The notes under the pieces are model-generated. The model was not told the DNA's origin. It made no database searches and worked only from the letters and a program-made list of their open reading frames with translations. From Bernardetia sp. ABR2-2B (lineage in GTDB: Bacteria; Bacteroidota; Bacteroidia; Cytophagales; Bernardetiaceae): 64,000 bases of DNA. Location: assembly GCF_037126435.1 (NCBI RefSeq), contig NZ_CP147020.1, forward strand, positions 496,001 through 560,000. The letters run 5' to 3'. This document shows, piece after piece, positions 48,796-58,253 of the stretch. Position numbers and translations under genes: made by a program. Within the stretch, counting starts at the first letter, position 1; each line of letters begins with the position of its first letter.

Positions 48796-49515
48796 ATGCA
48801 AAGAAAAACTACTATTTCCATAAATAAGCCTTGTTCAGAAAATTTTGATAACTTCAAAGCTACAAAAGCAGGTGGTTTTTGTGGTTCTTGTCAGAAAGAA
48901 GTCATCGATTTTACTCAAATGAGTGATAAAGAGATTATAGCCTATTTTCAGAATAATCAAAAAAAGTCTTGTGGTCGCTTTAATGAATCTCAACTCAAAA
49001 CTTATTCTACTGTTACTCCTTCAAAAAGAACGTACAGTTTGAGGAAAATAGGAATTGGTTTAATGAGTTTTTCTCTTCTTTCTCTACTATCAATTAATAA
49101 AAGTCAAGCCCAACAGGCTAATCCAACTATTATTACAGAAACATCTGAAAAGCAAGAAAAAAGTAGTGAAGATAAAAACTTGACGGGTAGAATTAACCAG
49201 TTTACAATAACAGGAAATATTACTAGTCCAGATGGAGCTTTACCAGGGGCTGTTATTTATATAAAGGGAACTAAAAGAGGAACTCAAACAGATATTGATG
49301 GAAATTTTAGCTTTGTTATACCTGACGGAGAAGTTGTACTCGTATTTTCATATGTTGGTTTTAAAAGCAAAGAAATAGAAATCACAGAAAATACTCCACG
49401 ACATTTAACAGTCTTATTAGAGTCTTCTTGTGAACTTTTGGGAGAAGTAAGTGTCAATGAGGTTTATCAATCAAAGCAAACAGTTTGGCAAAAATTTAAA
49501 GGTTTATTTAGATGA
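48796..49515 (+). CDS. Zinc-ribbon-like plus carboxypeptidase-regulatory domain membrane protein
   Basis: 239 residues. The N-terminus (INKPCSENFDNFKATKAGGF CGSC-KEVIDFTQMSDKEI, CGRF) is the conserved cysteine-containing cytosolic module seen in many Bacteroidota proteins; next, one membrane anchor (IGIGLMSFSLLSLLSI, about 88-103), then a CarboxypepD_reg-like domain (GNITSPDGALPGAVIYIKGT, GTQTDIDGNFSFVIPDG, FSYVGFKSKEIEI) on the outside. Ends KQTVWQKFKGLFR. Overlaps the next gene by ATGA, so translationally coupled. Role possibly in envelope scaffolding; not proven. Confidence 0.75.
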   Translation: MQRKTTISINKPCSENFDNFKATKAGGFCGSCQKEVIDFTQMSDKEIIAYFQNNQKKSCGRFNESQLKTYSTVTPSKRTYSLRKIGIGLMSFSLLSLLSINKSQAQQANPTIITETSEKQEKSSEDKNLTGRINQFTITGNITSPDGALPGAVIYIKGTKRGTQTDIDGNFSFVIPDGEVVLVFSYVGFKSKEIEITENTPRHLTVLLESSCELLGEVSVNEVYQSKQTVWQKFKGLFR

Positions 49516-50534
49516 TTCGATTTTTCTGTATTTTATTCTTGCTAAGTATTGAAGTAGCAAAAGCACAAGTAAGTGATTTTGAAAGTGTAGATTTTCGTAA
49601 AGCAGATAGTGTTGCAAATCACTACGAAGGCGAGAGCGTAGAAAACTTACCTTTACTTTCTTATAAGCTAACAAATTCATTGCCTTCTGATGTAGAAAAA
49701 TTTAGAGCAATATATACGTGGGTAAGCAAAAACATTGAAAACGATTACTTAGGATATGTAAAAAATAGAAGAAAACGTCAGAAATTCCAAGACGATAGTT
49801 TGGCTTTGAAAAATTGGAACAAATCATTTTTACCAAAAGTATTTGAGAAATTAGTTAAAGAAAAAAAGACGCTTTGTACAGGCTACGCATATTTAGTAAG
49901 AGAGTTAGCAACTATGTCTGATATAGAATGTAAAATTATTGATGGCTATGGAAGAACGGCAACTACAAATACAAACGAAGAAAATAGCATTCCTAATCAC
50001 TCGTGGAATGCAGTAAAATTGAATAACAAATGGTATCTCTGTGATGCAACTTGGTCAAGTGGATTTTTTGATACAGAAAAAAATGAGTTTATTTCAGAAT
50101 ATAATGAGGGTTATTTTTTGGCTGAACCCAAACTATTTCTTAAAAATCATTACCCTTTAGAGGAAAAATGGATGTTATTGGAAAATAAACCTAGTCTTTC
50201 TCAATTCTTAAAAGCTCCATTGGTTTATAAATATACTTTCAATTACCAGCTTATCCCAGTAGAACCTCAAAAAATGAAAATAGAGATAGGGAAAAATGAA
50301 ATAATTAGCTTTTTATTTGAAGCTCCCGATTCACTCAAAACAGAAACTATTGAATTAGAACTAAGCTTAGGTTCTTCTAAATACTCTAAAAAACCTCTCA
50401 TTAATAGAACCAAAGAAGGATTTTTAGAATTAAAATATACATTCGAAAAACTAGGTCATTATGATGTTCATATAAAAATTGATAACCAATATCTTGTTAC
50501 CTATACGGTTAGGGTTAGAAGAAATAAAAAATAG
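49512..50534 (+). CDS. Exported transglutaminase-like (cysteine protease fold) protein
   Basis: 340 residues; signal peptide (FFCILFLLSIEVAKA, cut before QVS). Transglutaminase-like core: KFRAIYTWVSKNIENDY, KTLCTGYAYLVRELATMS (catalytic Cys), NHSWNAVKLNNKWYLCDATW (catalytic His and Asp). A C-terminal Ig-like or beta domain follows. Periplasmic peptidase or amidase-like activity is plausible. Start codon overlaps the stop of the preceding gene (ATGA at 49512-49515), so the two form an operon. Confidence 0.85.
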   Translation: MIRFFCILFLLSIEVAKAQVSDFESVDFRKADSVANHYEGESVENLPLLSYKLTNSLPSDVEKFRAIYTWVSKNIENDYLGYVKNRRKRQKFQDDSLALKNWNKSFLPKVFEKLVKEKKTLCTGYAYLVRELATMSDIECKIIDGYGRTATTNTNEENSIPNHSWNAVKLNNKWYLCDATWSSGFFDTEKNEFISEYNEGYFLAEPKLFLKNHYPLEEKWMLLENKPSLSQFLKAPLVYKYTFNYQLIPVEPQKMKIEIGKNEIISFLFEAPDSLKTETIELELSLGSSKYSKKPLINRTKEGFLELKYTFEKLGHYDVHIKIDNQYLVTYTVRVRRNKK

Positions 50535-50544
50535 GGATAAAAAA

Positions 50545-50568
50545 AGCACAAGATTTTGGTCTTGTGCT
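50545..50568 (-). terminator. Terminator of the alcohol dehydrogenase gene
   Basis: AGCACAAGA / TCTTGTGCT (50545-50553, 50560-50568), 6-nt loop; the minus strand continues into T7. Shared with the convergent operon ending at 50534 only in the stem, since the U-tract is on the minus side. Confidence 0.75.
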
Positions 50569-50595
50569 AATCTGAAAAAATGAGATAATAATTTT

Positions 50596-51699
50596 TTAGG
50601 CTTTCATATCAATTACGTATCTAAAACGTACTTTTTCCTTCTTTATCTTTTCAAAGGCATCATTAATATCTTCTATTTTCATCATCTGTACTTCTGGATG
50701 AATATTATGTTCTGCACAGAAATCAAGAACTTCTTGTGTATCTTTTACGCCACCTATTACCGAACCTCCTACTTGACGAGCTAGTTTTGCTACTTCCATA
50801 TTATTAAGAGGTTCTTTGTATTCTCCCAAAAGACCAACCGTTACCAAACTACCACGAATAGCAAGTAGCTTAACATAAGGATTTACATCAAAAGCATAAG
50901 GAATTGTAATTAGTATATAATTAAAATTCATAGCATTTTTTTTCATTTCCTCATCATTTTCTGAAATCAGAACGTGGTCAGCACCTAATTCTAAGGCTTC
51001 TTTTCGTTTGGCTTCTTGTGTAGTGATTGCTGTTACTTCTGCGCCCATTGCTTTTGCTAGTTGCACAGCCATGTGTCCAAGTCCTCCTATTCCAACAATA
51101 GCTACTTTATCTCCTTGCTTGATGTTCCATTGTTTGAGTGGCAAATAAGTTGTTATTCCTGCGCACAAAATAGGAGCTGCTTTCTTTATATCTAGCTTTT
51201 CAGGAATACTTAACAAAAACTCTTCATTTGAAACTACATGACTAGAATAACCTCCAAAAGTATTAAAATCAGATGCTGGGTCATTAAAATAACCGTTATA
51301 GGTCATTGTTGCACCATGAGGTCCTGCACAAAACTGTTCTTCATTATCTTGGCAAGGCTTACAGGTCTGACAGCTATCTATCATACAACCAACTCCTACT
51401 AAATCTCCTTCACTAAATTTTGTTACTTTATTACCGACTTTTGCTATTTTGCCAATAATCTCATGCCCCGGTACACATGGATAACGAGTATTTTTCCAAT
51501 CATCGTTTACTTGATGAATATCACTATGACAAACGCCACTATATAGTACCTCTACAATAACTTGGTTATCATTAATCATGGGACGTTCTACATCCATTTC
51601 TGATAGCCTATGGTCTGTTAGTTTGTTAAGCAAATTATCTTTTGCTCCATAGCCCTTTACTACAAATGTGTTTTCTTTGAATTTAATATCGGTTTTCAT
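50596..51699 (-). CDS. NAD(P)-dependent zinc alcohol dehydrogenase
   Basis: 367 residues, MDR superfamily, cinnamyl-alcohol-dehydrogenase/YahK-like. Catalytic zinc motif SGVCHSDIHQ and PGHEIIG (about 53-80), structural zinc cysteines CQTCKPCQDNEEQFC (about 108-122), Rossmann GIGGLGHMAVQLAKAMGA near 193. Interconverts alcohols and aldehydes, possibly detoxifying aldehydes; substrate unknown. ATG at 51699. No co-transcribed partner; terminator downstream. Confidence 0.92.
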   Translation of the reverse strand: MKTDIKFKENTFVVKGYGAKDNLLNKLTDHRLSEMDVERPMINDNQVIVEVLYSGVCHSDIHQVNDDWKNTRYPCVPGHEIIGKIAKVGNKVTKFSEGDLVGVGCMIDSCQTCKPCQDNEEQFCAGPHGATMTYNGYFNDPASDFNTFGGYSSHVVSNEEFLLSIPEKLDIKKAAPILCAGITTYLPLKQWNIKQGDKVAIVGIGGLGHMAVQLAKAMGAEVTAITTQEAKRKEALELGADHVLISENDEEMKKNAMNFNYILITIPYAFDVNPYVKLLAIRGSLVTVGLLGEYKEPLNNMEVAKLARQVGGSVIGGVKDTQEVLDFCAEHNIHPEVQMMKIEDINDAFEKIKKEKVRFRYVIDMKA

Positions 51700-51725
51700 T
51701 CTAACTAGATTAAAAAGTGTTATGT

Positions 51726-51766
51726 AAAAAAAGTAATTCTATCTTTTCTATAAAGATAGAATTACT
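51726..51766 (-). terminator. Terminator of the THI5-like gene
   Basis: Perfect 15-bp stem AGTAATTCTATCTTT / AAAGATAGAATTACT (51732-51746, 51752-51766), 5-nt loop, followed on the minus strand by seven T. Lies between the THI5-like stop (51781) and the dehydrogenase start. Confidence 0.85.
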
Positions 51767-51780
51767 CCCATAACGTTATG

Positions 51781-52710
51781 CTACGAAAATTGTTTTTCTA
51801 GTTTTAGAAGTTCATTTGTAAACAAATCTTGATGAAGAATCCTCTCATTTTCTAGTTTATTATCAACAAGCCAATTCAAGAATGAACTAACTCTTTCAGT
51901 TTTCATAGAACCACATTCTGAATCAGTTTTAAAATATGGAGCAGTAAAATTAATTGACTTTTCTAAATCAACATTTTGCTTATCATATTCTGTTAGATGT
52001 TTTTCTAGGATTTTTATAGCTTCTAATTTATTTTCTAGGGCGCATAAATATCCTTTTTGAGTAGCTTTTATAAAATTTGAATACTCCTCTTTTTGGCTCT
52101 TTAAATTGCTGTTTTTTGTAATAATGACAGGAGAATAACAATAAGGAATATCAAAATCACCTAAAGAAAATTTATTGAGTGCTACATTTTTTGATTCAGC
52201 TTCTATTCCTTCCCAGTTATTGAATATCCAAGTCGCATCAGCTTTATTTTCTAATAAAATGTTCCAGATTCCTAGTTTTTCAGGATATACTAATTCAATA
52301 GCTCCAGTTCCTCCATCATTTTTGACCATTTGTTTCACAATATAGTCTTCATAACGTGCTTTATAAGAAGCATATATTTTTCCATCTAAAATTTTAGGTC
52401 TATCTATTTTTGAAGATTTTAGTGTTGCAATACTGCTAATATCTTCTTGCAAAATGGCGAAAACAGCAATAGCATCAACTACATTTTTTTTGTTGTTTAG
52501 ACTAATTACAGTTTCGAAAGGTGCAATAGCAAAATCGGTTTCATCTAGCTCTAATTTTTTACCTGGAGTAAGAGCATAATTATCTTCTAAAGGATTTAGA
52601 ATTGTTGTTTCTATCTCTAATTCTTTGTAAAATCCTAGTTCTTTTGCTATAAAAATTCCGATATGATTGATATTTGGCGTCCAATCTAAAGCGATTCTTA
52701 ATTTTTTCAT
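51781..52710 (-). CDS. NMT1/THI5-like substrate-binding protein, apparently cytoplasmic
   Basis: 309 residues. MKKLRIALDWTPNINHIGIF (thiamine-pyrimidine-binding family start), ELGFYKELEIETTILNP, DFAIAPFETVISLNN, KADATWIFNNWEGIEAE, PYCYSPVIITKN. These are hallmarks of NMT1/THI5-type periplasmic binding proteins. Unusually, there is no signal peptide or lipobox, and no ABC permease or ATPase gene nearby. In fungi THI5 homologues are cytoplasmic enzymes of HMP synthesis, so a cytoplasmic binding or catalytic role is possible here. ATG start. Confidence 0.85.
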   Translation of the reverse strand: MKKLRIALDWTPNINHIGIFIAKELGFYKELEIETTILNPLEDNYALTPGKKLELDETDFAIAPFETVISLNNKKNVVDAIAVFAILQEDISSIATLKSSKIDRPKILDGKIYASYKARYEDYIVKQMVKNDGGTGAIELVYPEKLGIWNILLENKADATWIFNNWEGIEAESKNVALNKFSLGDFDIPYCYSPVIITKNSNLKSQKEEYSNFIKATQKGYLCALENKLEAIKILEKHLTEYDKQNVDLEKSINFTAPYFKTDSECGSMKTERVSSFLNWLVDNKLENERILHQDLFTNELLKLEKQFS

Positions 52711-52813
52711 GATGTGTTTTAGTATTAAAAATTGGTTTGAACGACAAATATAATAATTCTTATTATCCTATAAAGTTAAATACAGATAAAGACTAATTTA
52801 AGTGAAAAAGCTA

Positions 52814-52821
52814 TATATTTG
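52814..52821 (+). promoter_or_regulatory. Candidate -7 box of the bifunctional-nuclease gene
   Basis: TATATTTG, exact TAnnTTTG, 41 bp before ATG 52862. No obvious -33 TTG. Consistent with a short leader. Confidence 0.4.
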
Positions 52822-52861
52822 TGCTTTAGAAATCAGTAATAATATCTAAGTCGTAGAACCA

Positions 52862-53314
52862 ATGAATGCAAATAGTGAGTTGATAGAATTGGGAATAATA
52901 GGACTAGCTGACAGTAATAAAAAAAAGAAATGGTGGAATAAGATTTTAAAAAAAGAAGTAGCAAAATATATTCTAGTTCTTTCAAAATCTGATGATGAGA
53001 ACCAAAGAATACCTCTAGTGATTGGAAAGTTTGAAGCTCAAGCCATTGCAACAGTAATAGAAAACGTAACCCTTCCCAACCCTTGTACTCACGATTTATT
53101 CAGAAATGCAACTATAAAATTTGGGTTTTCTCTCAAATCTATTGTTATAAATAAATTCAAAGAGGGAATTTTTTCTTGTACTATGAATTATTCAGATGGT
53201 AAAACAGATATAGAACTCACTGCAAGAACTTCTGATGCTATTGCTTTAGCCATACGCCATAAATGTCAGATTTTTATAACCAAAAAGGTATATGAAGAAG
53301 TCGTAATTTTATGA
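52862..53314 (+). CDS. Bifunctional nuclease (BFN/DUF151) domain protein
   Basis: 150 residues. Core: YILVLSKSDDENQRIPLVIGKFEAQAIA (broken: IPLVIGKFEAQAIATVIE), PNPCTHDLFRNATIKFG, and ELTARTSDAIALAIRHKCQIFITK, the characteristic SDAIALA-R motif. BFN proteins were described with DNase/RNase activity in plants; in bacteria the function is unclear. No signal peptide. The alpha/beta hydrolase gene follows 23 bp downstream, likely the same transcript. Confidence 0.85.
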   Translation: MNANSELIELGIIGLADSNKKKKWWNKILKKEVAKYILVLSKSDDENQRIPLVIGKFEAQAIATVIENVTLPNPCTHDLFRNATIKFGFSLKSIVINKFKEGIFSCTMNYSDGKTDIELTARTSDAIALAIRHKCQIFITKKVYEEVVIL

Positions 53315-53337
53315 AGGAATTAAAATAAAACTAAAAA

Positions 53338-54264
53338 ATGAACTTAGAAAAAGACTTTACTACCCAAACTCTAAATTTAAAAGATGATTACGAAGGAAAT
53401 GTAATTGCTACACTTATCTCTTGTAATGCAAATACAGGAAATCGGAAAAGCATAATTTATATTCACGGCTATATTGACTATTTTTTTCATCCTCATGTAG
53501 CTAAAAAGTTTATTGAAAATGGATTTGATTTCTATGCGCTAGATCTTCGTAAATATGGACGTTCGTGGCTTTCTCATCAAAGAGGAAATTATTGTAAGTC
53601 TATTACAGAGTATTTTGAGGAAATAACGATGACGATTAATCAGATTTCTGAAAAAAATAATTCTCCAATTTACCTTTTAGGGCATTCTACTGGGGGACTT
53701 ATAGCATCTAATTATGCTAATTTTGGAGAAGAAAAAAATAAAGTAAGTGGTCTTATTCTAAACTCTCCCTTTTTGGATTTTTATGAATCAGAGCTTAAAA
53801 AGAATACTATTTTAGCTGCTTGTAATTTTCTCGCTTTATTTTCAGATTATGCTTATATCAATAACATGCTTTCGCCTGTCTATGTGCAAAGTATTCATAA
53901 AGATTTCAAAGGAGAATGGGATTTTAATTTGAAATGGAAATATACAAAAGGCTTTCCTACTTACTTCAAATGGGTTTTGGCAATTGATGAGGCGCATGAA
54001 AACCTGATAAAACACTCAAATATTCAAGTTCCTATTTTGGTCATGCACTCTTCTGCTTCTAACAAACTCTCCAACTTCTCCGAAGAAGCTATGAGAAAAG
54101 ATATTGTTTTGAATGTAGAAAACATAAAAGAACGAGGCGCAAAACTAGGAAATAAAGTTACTTTGTTAGAAGTAGAAAATGCGATGCATGATATTTTTCT
54201 GTCTCCTAAAAATGTTAGAGAAAAGGCTTTTGAAGGAATGTTTGAATGGCTTTTGGAGAATTAA
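53338..54264 (+). CDS. Serine aminopeptidase/lysophospholipase-type hydrolase
   Basis: 308 residues. IIYIHGYIDYFFHPHVAKKF, YALDLRKYGRSW, nucleophile elbow LLGHSTGGLIAS (Ser about 120), acid region ILVMHSSASNKLSN, C-terminal ENAMHDIFLSPK with catalytic His. Matches the Hydrolase_4/S33 monoacylglycerol-lipase-like group; the elbow is GHSTGG. No signal peptide. Probably co-transcribed with the BFN gene upstream; convergent with the next gene. Confidence 0.87.
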   Translation: MNLEKDFTTQTLNLKDDYEGNVIATLISCNANTGNRKSIIYIHGYIDYFFHPHVAKKFIENGFDFYALDLRKYGRSWLSHQRGNYCKSITEYFEEITMTINQISEKNNSPIYLLGHSTGGLIASNYANFGEEKNKVSGLILNSPFLDFYESELKKNTILAACNFLALFSDYAYINNMLSPVYVQSIHKDFKGEWDFNLKWKYTKGFPTYFKWVLAIDEAHENLIKHSNIQVPILVMHSSASNKLSNFSEEAMRKDIVLNVENIKERGAKLGNKVTLLEVENAMHDIFLSPKNVREKAFEGMFEWLLEN

Positions 54265-54280
54265 TTATTTGTTCCCAAAC

Positions 54281-54784
54281 CTACTTTTTTAATTTGTTCT
54301 CAACATGGCTTTGTAAATCTACTATTTTGTTTAGTATTGCTATTTGGTCATTATTCAAACTTTCCTTTGGAATTAATCTCGCTGCTTTAGGGTTTTCCCA
54401 AATTAAAATCAAATTCTTTGTTTCACTTACAGAGATTACATTCGCCCAACTTTGAGTCGATTTAAAAGTTCCACCTTTTACTGTAATGAATTCATCTGTT
54501 ATTTCGTAATTCATTTGTTCGTGCAAAATGGGCTGATTTTTATACGCTTTTTTGGAGGAAAAATAAATTGAAATAGGTACATAAATTACCATTGAAGACA
54601 AAAAAATCAAAAACCATTTATAATTACTCTCTACTTTATTGAGAAAGCTAAGAACTGTAATGTAAATAAAAAAAGGAGTAGCCAAAACCATTAATTTTGC
54701 AGACCAGCGTCTGTAATAAGAATAATAATTGAAGCGAATAAAGTCTTTTTTAGAAATTTGTGAGGTAAAATTTATTTCATTCAT
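54281..54784 (-). CDS. YcxB-like domain membrane protein
   Basis: 167 residues; two membrane helices (LMVLATPFFIYITVLSFL, WFLIFLSSMVIYVPISIYF) and a C-terminal YcxB-like domain (ITDEFITVKGGTFKSTQSWA NVISVSETKN, split for length; FIPKE-like RLIPKESL). Function unknown. Ends 16 bp from the convergent hydrolase and starts 14 bp after the stop of the next minus gene, so an operon of two. Confidence 0.7.
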   Translation of the reverse strand: MNEINFTSQISKKDFIRFNYYSYYRRWSAKLMVLATPFFIYITVLSFLNKVESNYKWFLIFLSSMVIYVPISIYFSSKKAYKNQPILHEQMNYEITDEFITVKGGTFKSTQSWANVISVSETKNLILIWENPKAARLIPKESLNNDQIAILNKIVDLQSHVENKLKK

Positions 54785-54798
54785 TTTTATAAGATTAG

Positions 54799-55188
54799 TT
54801 ATACGTTTGATTTTCTATCTAAAAATTTTAATCTTTTTGAAATGGGTAGCAAAAAAGCCAAATAGAGATAATATATTCCTATAAATAGCATCAAAACTGA
54901 ACTTTGTTCGGCAGCTCCCAAAAAACATGCGATTGATAAAAGAATTAGACTGGGAGTAATTATCCACTTTACCCAAGAAAAACCAAAATAAAATACAAAT
55001 AAAGAAGACAATATTAATATACTTTTGATTACTCCTCCTAGAATATCTTTATTTCCAACTCTCCATATTTCAACTACAAAGAGAGTTTCACAGACAAAAC
55101 AGAAAAAAATAAGAAGTATAAAAAAATTTTTAGCCTTCTCTTTTAAATTATTTTCTGGTACAGGGTAATCTAAAATATCATTTTTCAT
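54799..55188 (-). CDS. Four-helix membrane protein, unknown
   Basis: 129 residues with about four hydrophobic helices (FFILLIFFCFVCETLFVVE, SILILSSLFVFYFGFSW, LILLSIACFLGAA, LMLFIGIYYLYLAFLLP), cytosolic basic end (SKRLKFLDRKSNV). Not recognised. Begins just before the valS terminator region and is transcribed with the YcxB-like gene 14 bp downstream. Confidence 0.6.
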   Translation of the reverse strand: MKNDILDYPVPENNLKEKAKNFFILLIFFCFVCETLFVVEIWRVGNKDILGGVIKSILILSSLFVFYFGFSWVKWIITPSLILLSIACFLGAAEQSSVLMLFIGIYYLYLAFLLPISKRLKFLDRKSNV

Positions 55189-55205
55189 TTCAGTAACAAG
55201 TTATT

Positions 55206-55247
55206 ACAAAAATCTCTGTAATTTAATAAATCAAAATTACAGAGATT
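55206..55247 (-). terminator. Terminator of valS
   Basis: 14-bp stem AATCTCTGTAATTT / AAATTACAGAGATT (55211-55224, 55234-55247), 9-nt loop; minus strand continues TTTTTGT. Separates valS from the small membrane operon. Confidence 0.8.
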
Positions 55248-55261
55248 AAAACTTATTTTTA

Positions 55262-57946
55262 TTAAACCAAACTCATCAAAGCTTCTTCCAAAGCCTTAAT
55301 TTTTGCTTCTGCATCAGCTTTCTTTTGGCGTTCTTTTTCTACGACTTCTGGTTTTGCATTGTTTACAAAACGCTCATTCGAAAGTTTTTTATCTACACCT
55401 ATCAAAAATCCTTTTGCTCTTTCTATCTCCTTTTGAAGATTCTGACGCTCCTCTTCTATATCAATTTGAATTGGAACAGAAAACTCATCTCCTTTTACTA
55501 CAAAACTCATTGCTGGGTTTGGCTTTTCATCTGTAAAGTTGATGTTCTCTACACCTGCCAGTTTCTGAATCAGAGAAAGATATTCATCATAAAAACTAGC
55601 ATCAGATGTTTTTACGAATAAATCTAGCTTTTCTTTTGGAGGAATACTTTTAGCATTTCTTACTTTTCCAATTTGAGAAACTATTTCAAAAATCTGTTCT
55701 GTTTTTTCTAAAATAGCAGTATCAAATGCTTTCACTTTTGGATATTCTGCAACAATAATTGCTTCTTTCTCTGCTCTCTCATTTGTAATATGCCAAATTT
55801 CTTCTGTGATAAACGGCATAAAAGGATGCAAAATTTTCATTAGCGTTTCGAAAAACTCAATCGTTTTGTCATATGTTCCTTTATCAATTGGAGAACCATA
55901 AGCAGGTTTTATCATTTCTAAATAATTGGAACAGAACTCATTCCAAATCAATTTATAAACTCCCAAAAGAGAATCCGAAATACGATATTCTTCATAGTTA
56001 CTTTCAATTTCTGAAAGTGTTTGATTGAGTTTTGCTTCAAACCAATTTATGGCTACTTGATTTCCTTGTGGAATCGAATCATTTGTTTTTTCAAGGGATA
56101 ATAAAAGACGTAGCGCATTCCATATTTTATTAGAAAACTTACTTCCCTGCTCACATAATTTTTCATCAAAAGGCAAATCATTTCCTGCTGGAGAAGAAAA
56201 AAGCATTCCTACACGAACACCATCAGCACCATACTGTTTGATTAAATCTAATGGGTCAGGAGAATTTCCTAACGATTTAGACATTTTTCTACCTTGCTTA
56301 TCTCTTACAATTCCTGTCAAATAAACGTCTTTAAACGGTTTTTTGCCTGTATATTCGTACCCTGCAATTATCATTCTGGCTACCCAAAAGAAAAGAATTT
56401 CTGGCGCAGTAACCAAAACTTGTGTTGGATAGAAAAAGTCTAGTTCTTTATTTTTAGATAAATCAATTTTTCCTGTTTCTTTATCAAAACACTCATCATT
56501 AAACCCGTCAAAAACAGCAATAGGCCAAAGCCACGAAGAAGCCCACGTATCCAAAACATCATCATCTTGACGAATGTCATTTTCAGTTACTTCTTTTCCT
56601 GTTTTTTCTTTGATTAATTGCAGAGCTTCTTGCTTCGTTTCTGCTACAACAAAATCATCATCTTCATCTCCATAAAAATAAGCAGGAATTTGATGTCCCC
56701 ACCAAAGCTGACGAGAAATACACCAATCTCTTACATTTTCCATCCAATGACGGTATGTATTCTTAAATTTTGCAGGGTGTAAAACGATTTCATCTTTCTC
56801 AACAACTTCTAAAGCCGTTGAAGAAATATCTTTCATTTTGATAAACCATTGTAAGGAAAGTTTTGGCTCAACAACGCTTCCTGTACGTTCTGAACGACCA
56901 ATTCTTGAAACAGTTTCTTCTTTTTCTACTAACAAACCAGCTTCTTCTAACTTCTTTGTAATGAGTTTACGAACTAAGAAACGGTCTTTTCCTACCATTT
57001 CAGGCATTTCACACTTTTCATTTAGCGTTCCATCATCATTTATTGTATCAATGATTGGTAAATTGTGTCTTTGTCCGATTTCGTAGTCATTAGGGTCGTG
57101 TGCAGGTGTAACTTTCAAAAGTCCTGTACCAAACTCTATCTCTACATATTCATCTGCAATAATTGGAATTTTGCGACCAATAAACGGAACGATTGCATTT
57201 TTTCCAATCAAATGTTTGAAACGCTTATCTGTTGGGTTTACAGCAATGGCAACATCACCCATGATTGTTTCGGGTCTTTGTGTGGCAATTGTAATTGTTC
57301 CTCCATCTTCTAATTCATATTTTGTGTGATACAAAAATGCTTTTTCGCCTTCTTCTTTATAAATTATTTCTTCATTTGAGATAGTTGTTTGAGCTTCACA
57401 ATCCCAGTTTACCATTCTGTTGCTACGATAAATAAATCCTTTTTTATACAAATCTACAAAAACACGAATAACAGCTTTATAATAGCCTTCATCCATTGTA
57501 AAACCTGTACGATTCCAATCACAACTCGCACCTAATTTTTTGAGTTGTTCTAAGATTATTCCACCATATTTATCTTTCCACTGATAAGCATGAGATAAAA
57601 ACTCTTCTCTAGTAAGGTCAGATTTTTTGATTCCTTGTTCACGAAGCAAACGAACTACTTTAGCCTCCGTAGCAATAGATGCGTGGTCAGTCCCTGGTAC
57701 CCAAAGAGCTTCAAAGCCTTGCATTCTAGCACGACGCACCAAAATATCTTGGATAGTGTTGTTGAGCATGTGTCCCATGTGCAAGACACCAGTAACATTT
57801 GGTGGAGGGATGACAACGGTATAAGATTCTTTCTTAGGCTCATTTTCAGTTGGGACATGGGCTTCAAAAAATTTATTTTCAAGCCAGTATTCATACCACT
57901 TATCTTCTATCTCGGTGGGTTGGTAGGTGTTGCTAAGTTCAGTCAT
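55262..57946 (-). CDS. valS: Valine-tRNA ligase
   Basis: 894 residues from ATG 57946 (MTELSNTYQPTEIEDKWYEY); a further 16 residues upstream are not family-like. Class I synthetase charging tRNA-Val. HIGH-type motif PPPNVTGVLHMGHM (about 47-60), editing domain with TIATQRPETIMGDVAIAVNP, KMSKS in GRKMSKSLGN (near 558), anticodon-binding region, and a C-terminal Leu-zipper-like coiled coil (EEERQNLQKEIERAKG to EALMSLV) typical of ValRS. No frameshift. Confidence 0.97.
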   Translation of the reverse strand: MTELSNTYQPTEIEDKWYEYWLENKFFEAHVPTENEPKKESYTVVIPPPNVTGVLHMGHMLNNTIQDILVRRARMQGFEALWVPGTDHASIATEAKVVRLLREQGIKKSDLTREEFLSHAYQWKDKYGGIILEQLKKLGASCDWNRTGFTMDEGYYKAVIRVFVDLYKKGFIYRSNRMVNWDCEAQTTISNEEIIYKEEGEKAFLYHTKYELEDGGTITIATQRPETIMGDVAIAVNPTDKRFKHLIGKNAIVPFIGRKIPIIADEYVEIEFGTGLLKVTPAHDPNDYEIGQRHNLPIIDTINDDGTLNEKCEMPEMVGKDRFLVRKLITKKLEEAGLLVEKEETVSRIGRSERTGSVVEPKLSLQWFIKMKDISSTALEVVEKDEIVLHPAKFKNTYRHWMENVRDWCISRQLWWGHQIPAYFYGDEDDDFVVAETKQEALQLIKEKTGKEVTENDIRQDDDVLDTWASSWLWPIAVFDGFNDECFDKETGKIDLSKNKELDFFYPTQVLVTAPEILFFWVARMIIAGYEYTGKKPFKDVYLTGIVRDKQGRKMSKSLGNSPDPLDLIKQYGADGVRVGMLFSSPAGNDLPFDEKLCEQGSKFSNKIWNALRLLLSLEKTNDSIPQGNQVAINWFEAKLNQTLSEIESNYEEYRISDSLLGVYKLIWNEFCSNYLEMIKPAYGSPIDKGTYDKTIEFFETLMKILHPFMPFITEEIWHITNERAEKEAIIVAEYPKVKAFDTAILEKTEQIFEIVSQIGKVRNAKSIPPKEKLDLFVKTSDASFYDEYLSLIQKLAGVENINFTDEKPNPAMSFVVKGDEFSVPIQIDIEEERQNLQKEIERAKGFLIGVDKKLSNERFVNNAKPEVVEKERQKKADAEAKIKALEEALMSLV

Positions 57947-58253
57947 TTTATATGTGGTTAGACACACAACTGTATGTCTGTACGTTAATATCAATTTTTA
58001 GTAATCACTTTAATCTGTAAAGTTCAGAAATTTTTGAGAAAGAATTAAATTTTATTTGAATTTTAATACAACAATCTGAAAAATATGTTTTTTATTGCTT
58101 CTTCTATTTTTATCTGATTGTTATAGATTTGAATTTCTCTCTTTCAAATTTCAGATTTATATGTAGTTTTGTAGAAATAGTGTACGAAAATATATTCTGA
58201 ATAATATAAACAAACAGAATATTCAACCATACAGTAAAAACTCAAAACTTCTT
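57947..58253. other. Intergenic region between divergent valS and purH
   Basis: 307 AT-rich bases with both promoters. A plus-strand TAGTTTTG (TAnnTTTG) at 58164-58171 precedes purH by 82 bp. No riboswitch-like structure for purH was found. Confidence 0.4.

Noticed and set aside
57947-58253. ZTP riboswitch in the purH leader
   Set aside because: The conserved pfl/ZTP core elements are not visible and the region is almost uniformly AT-rich.
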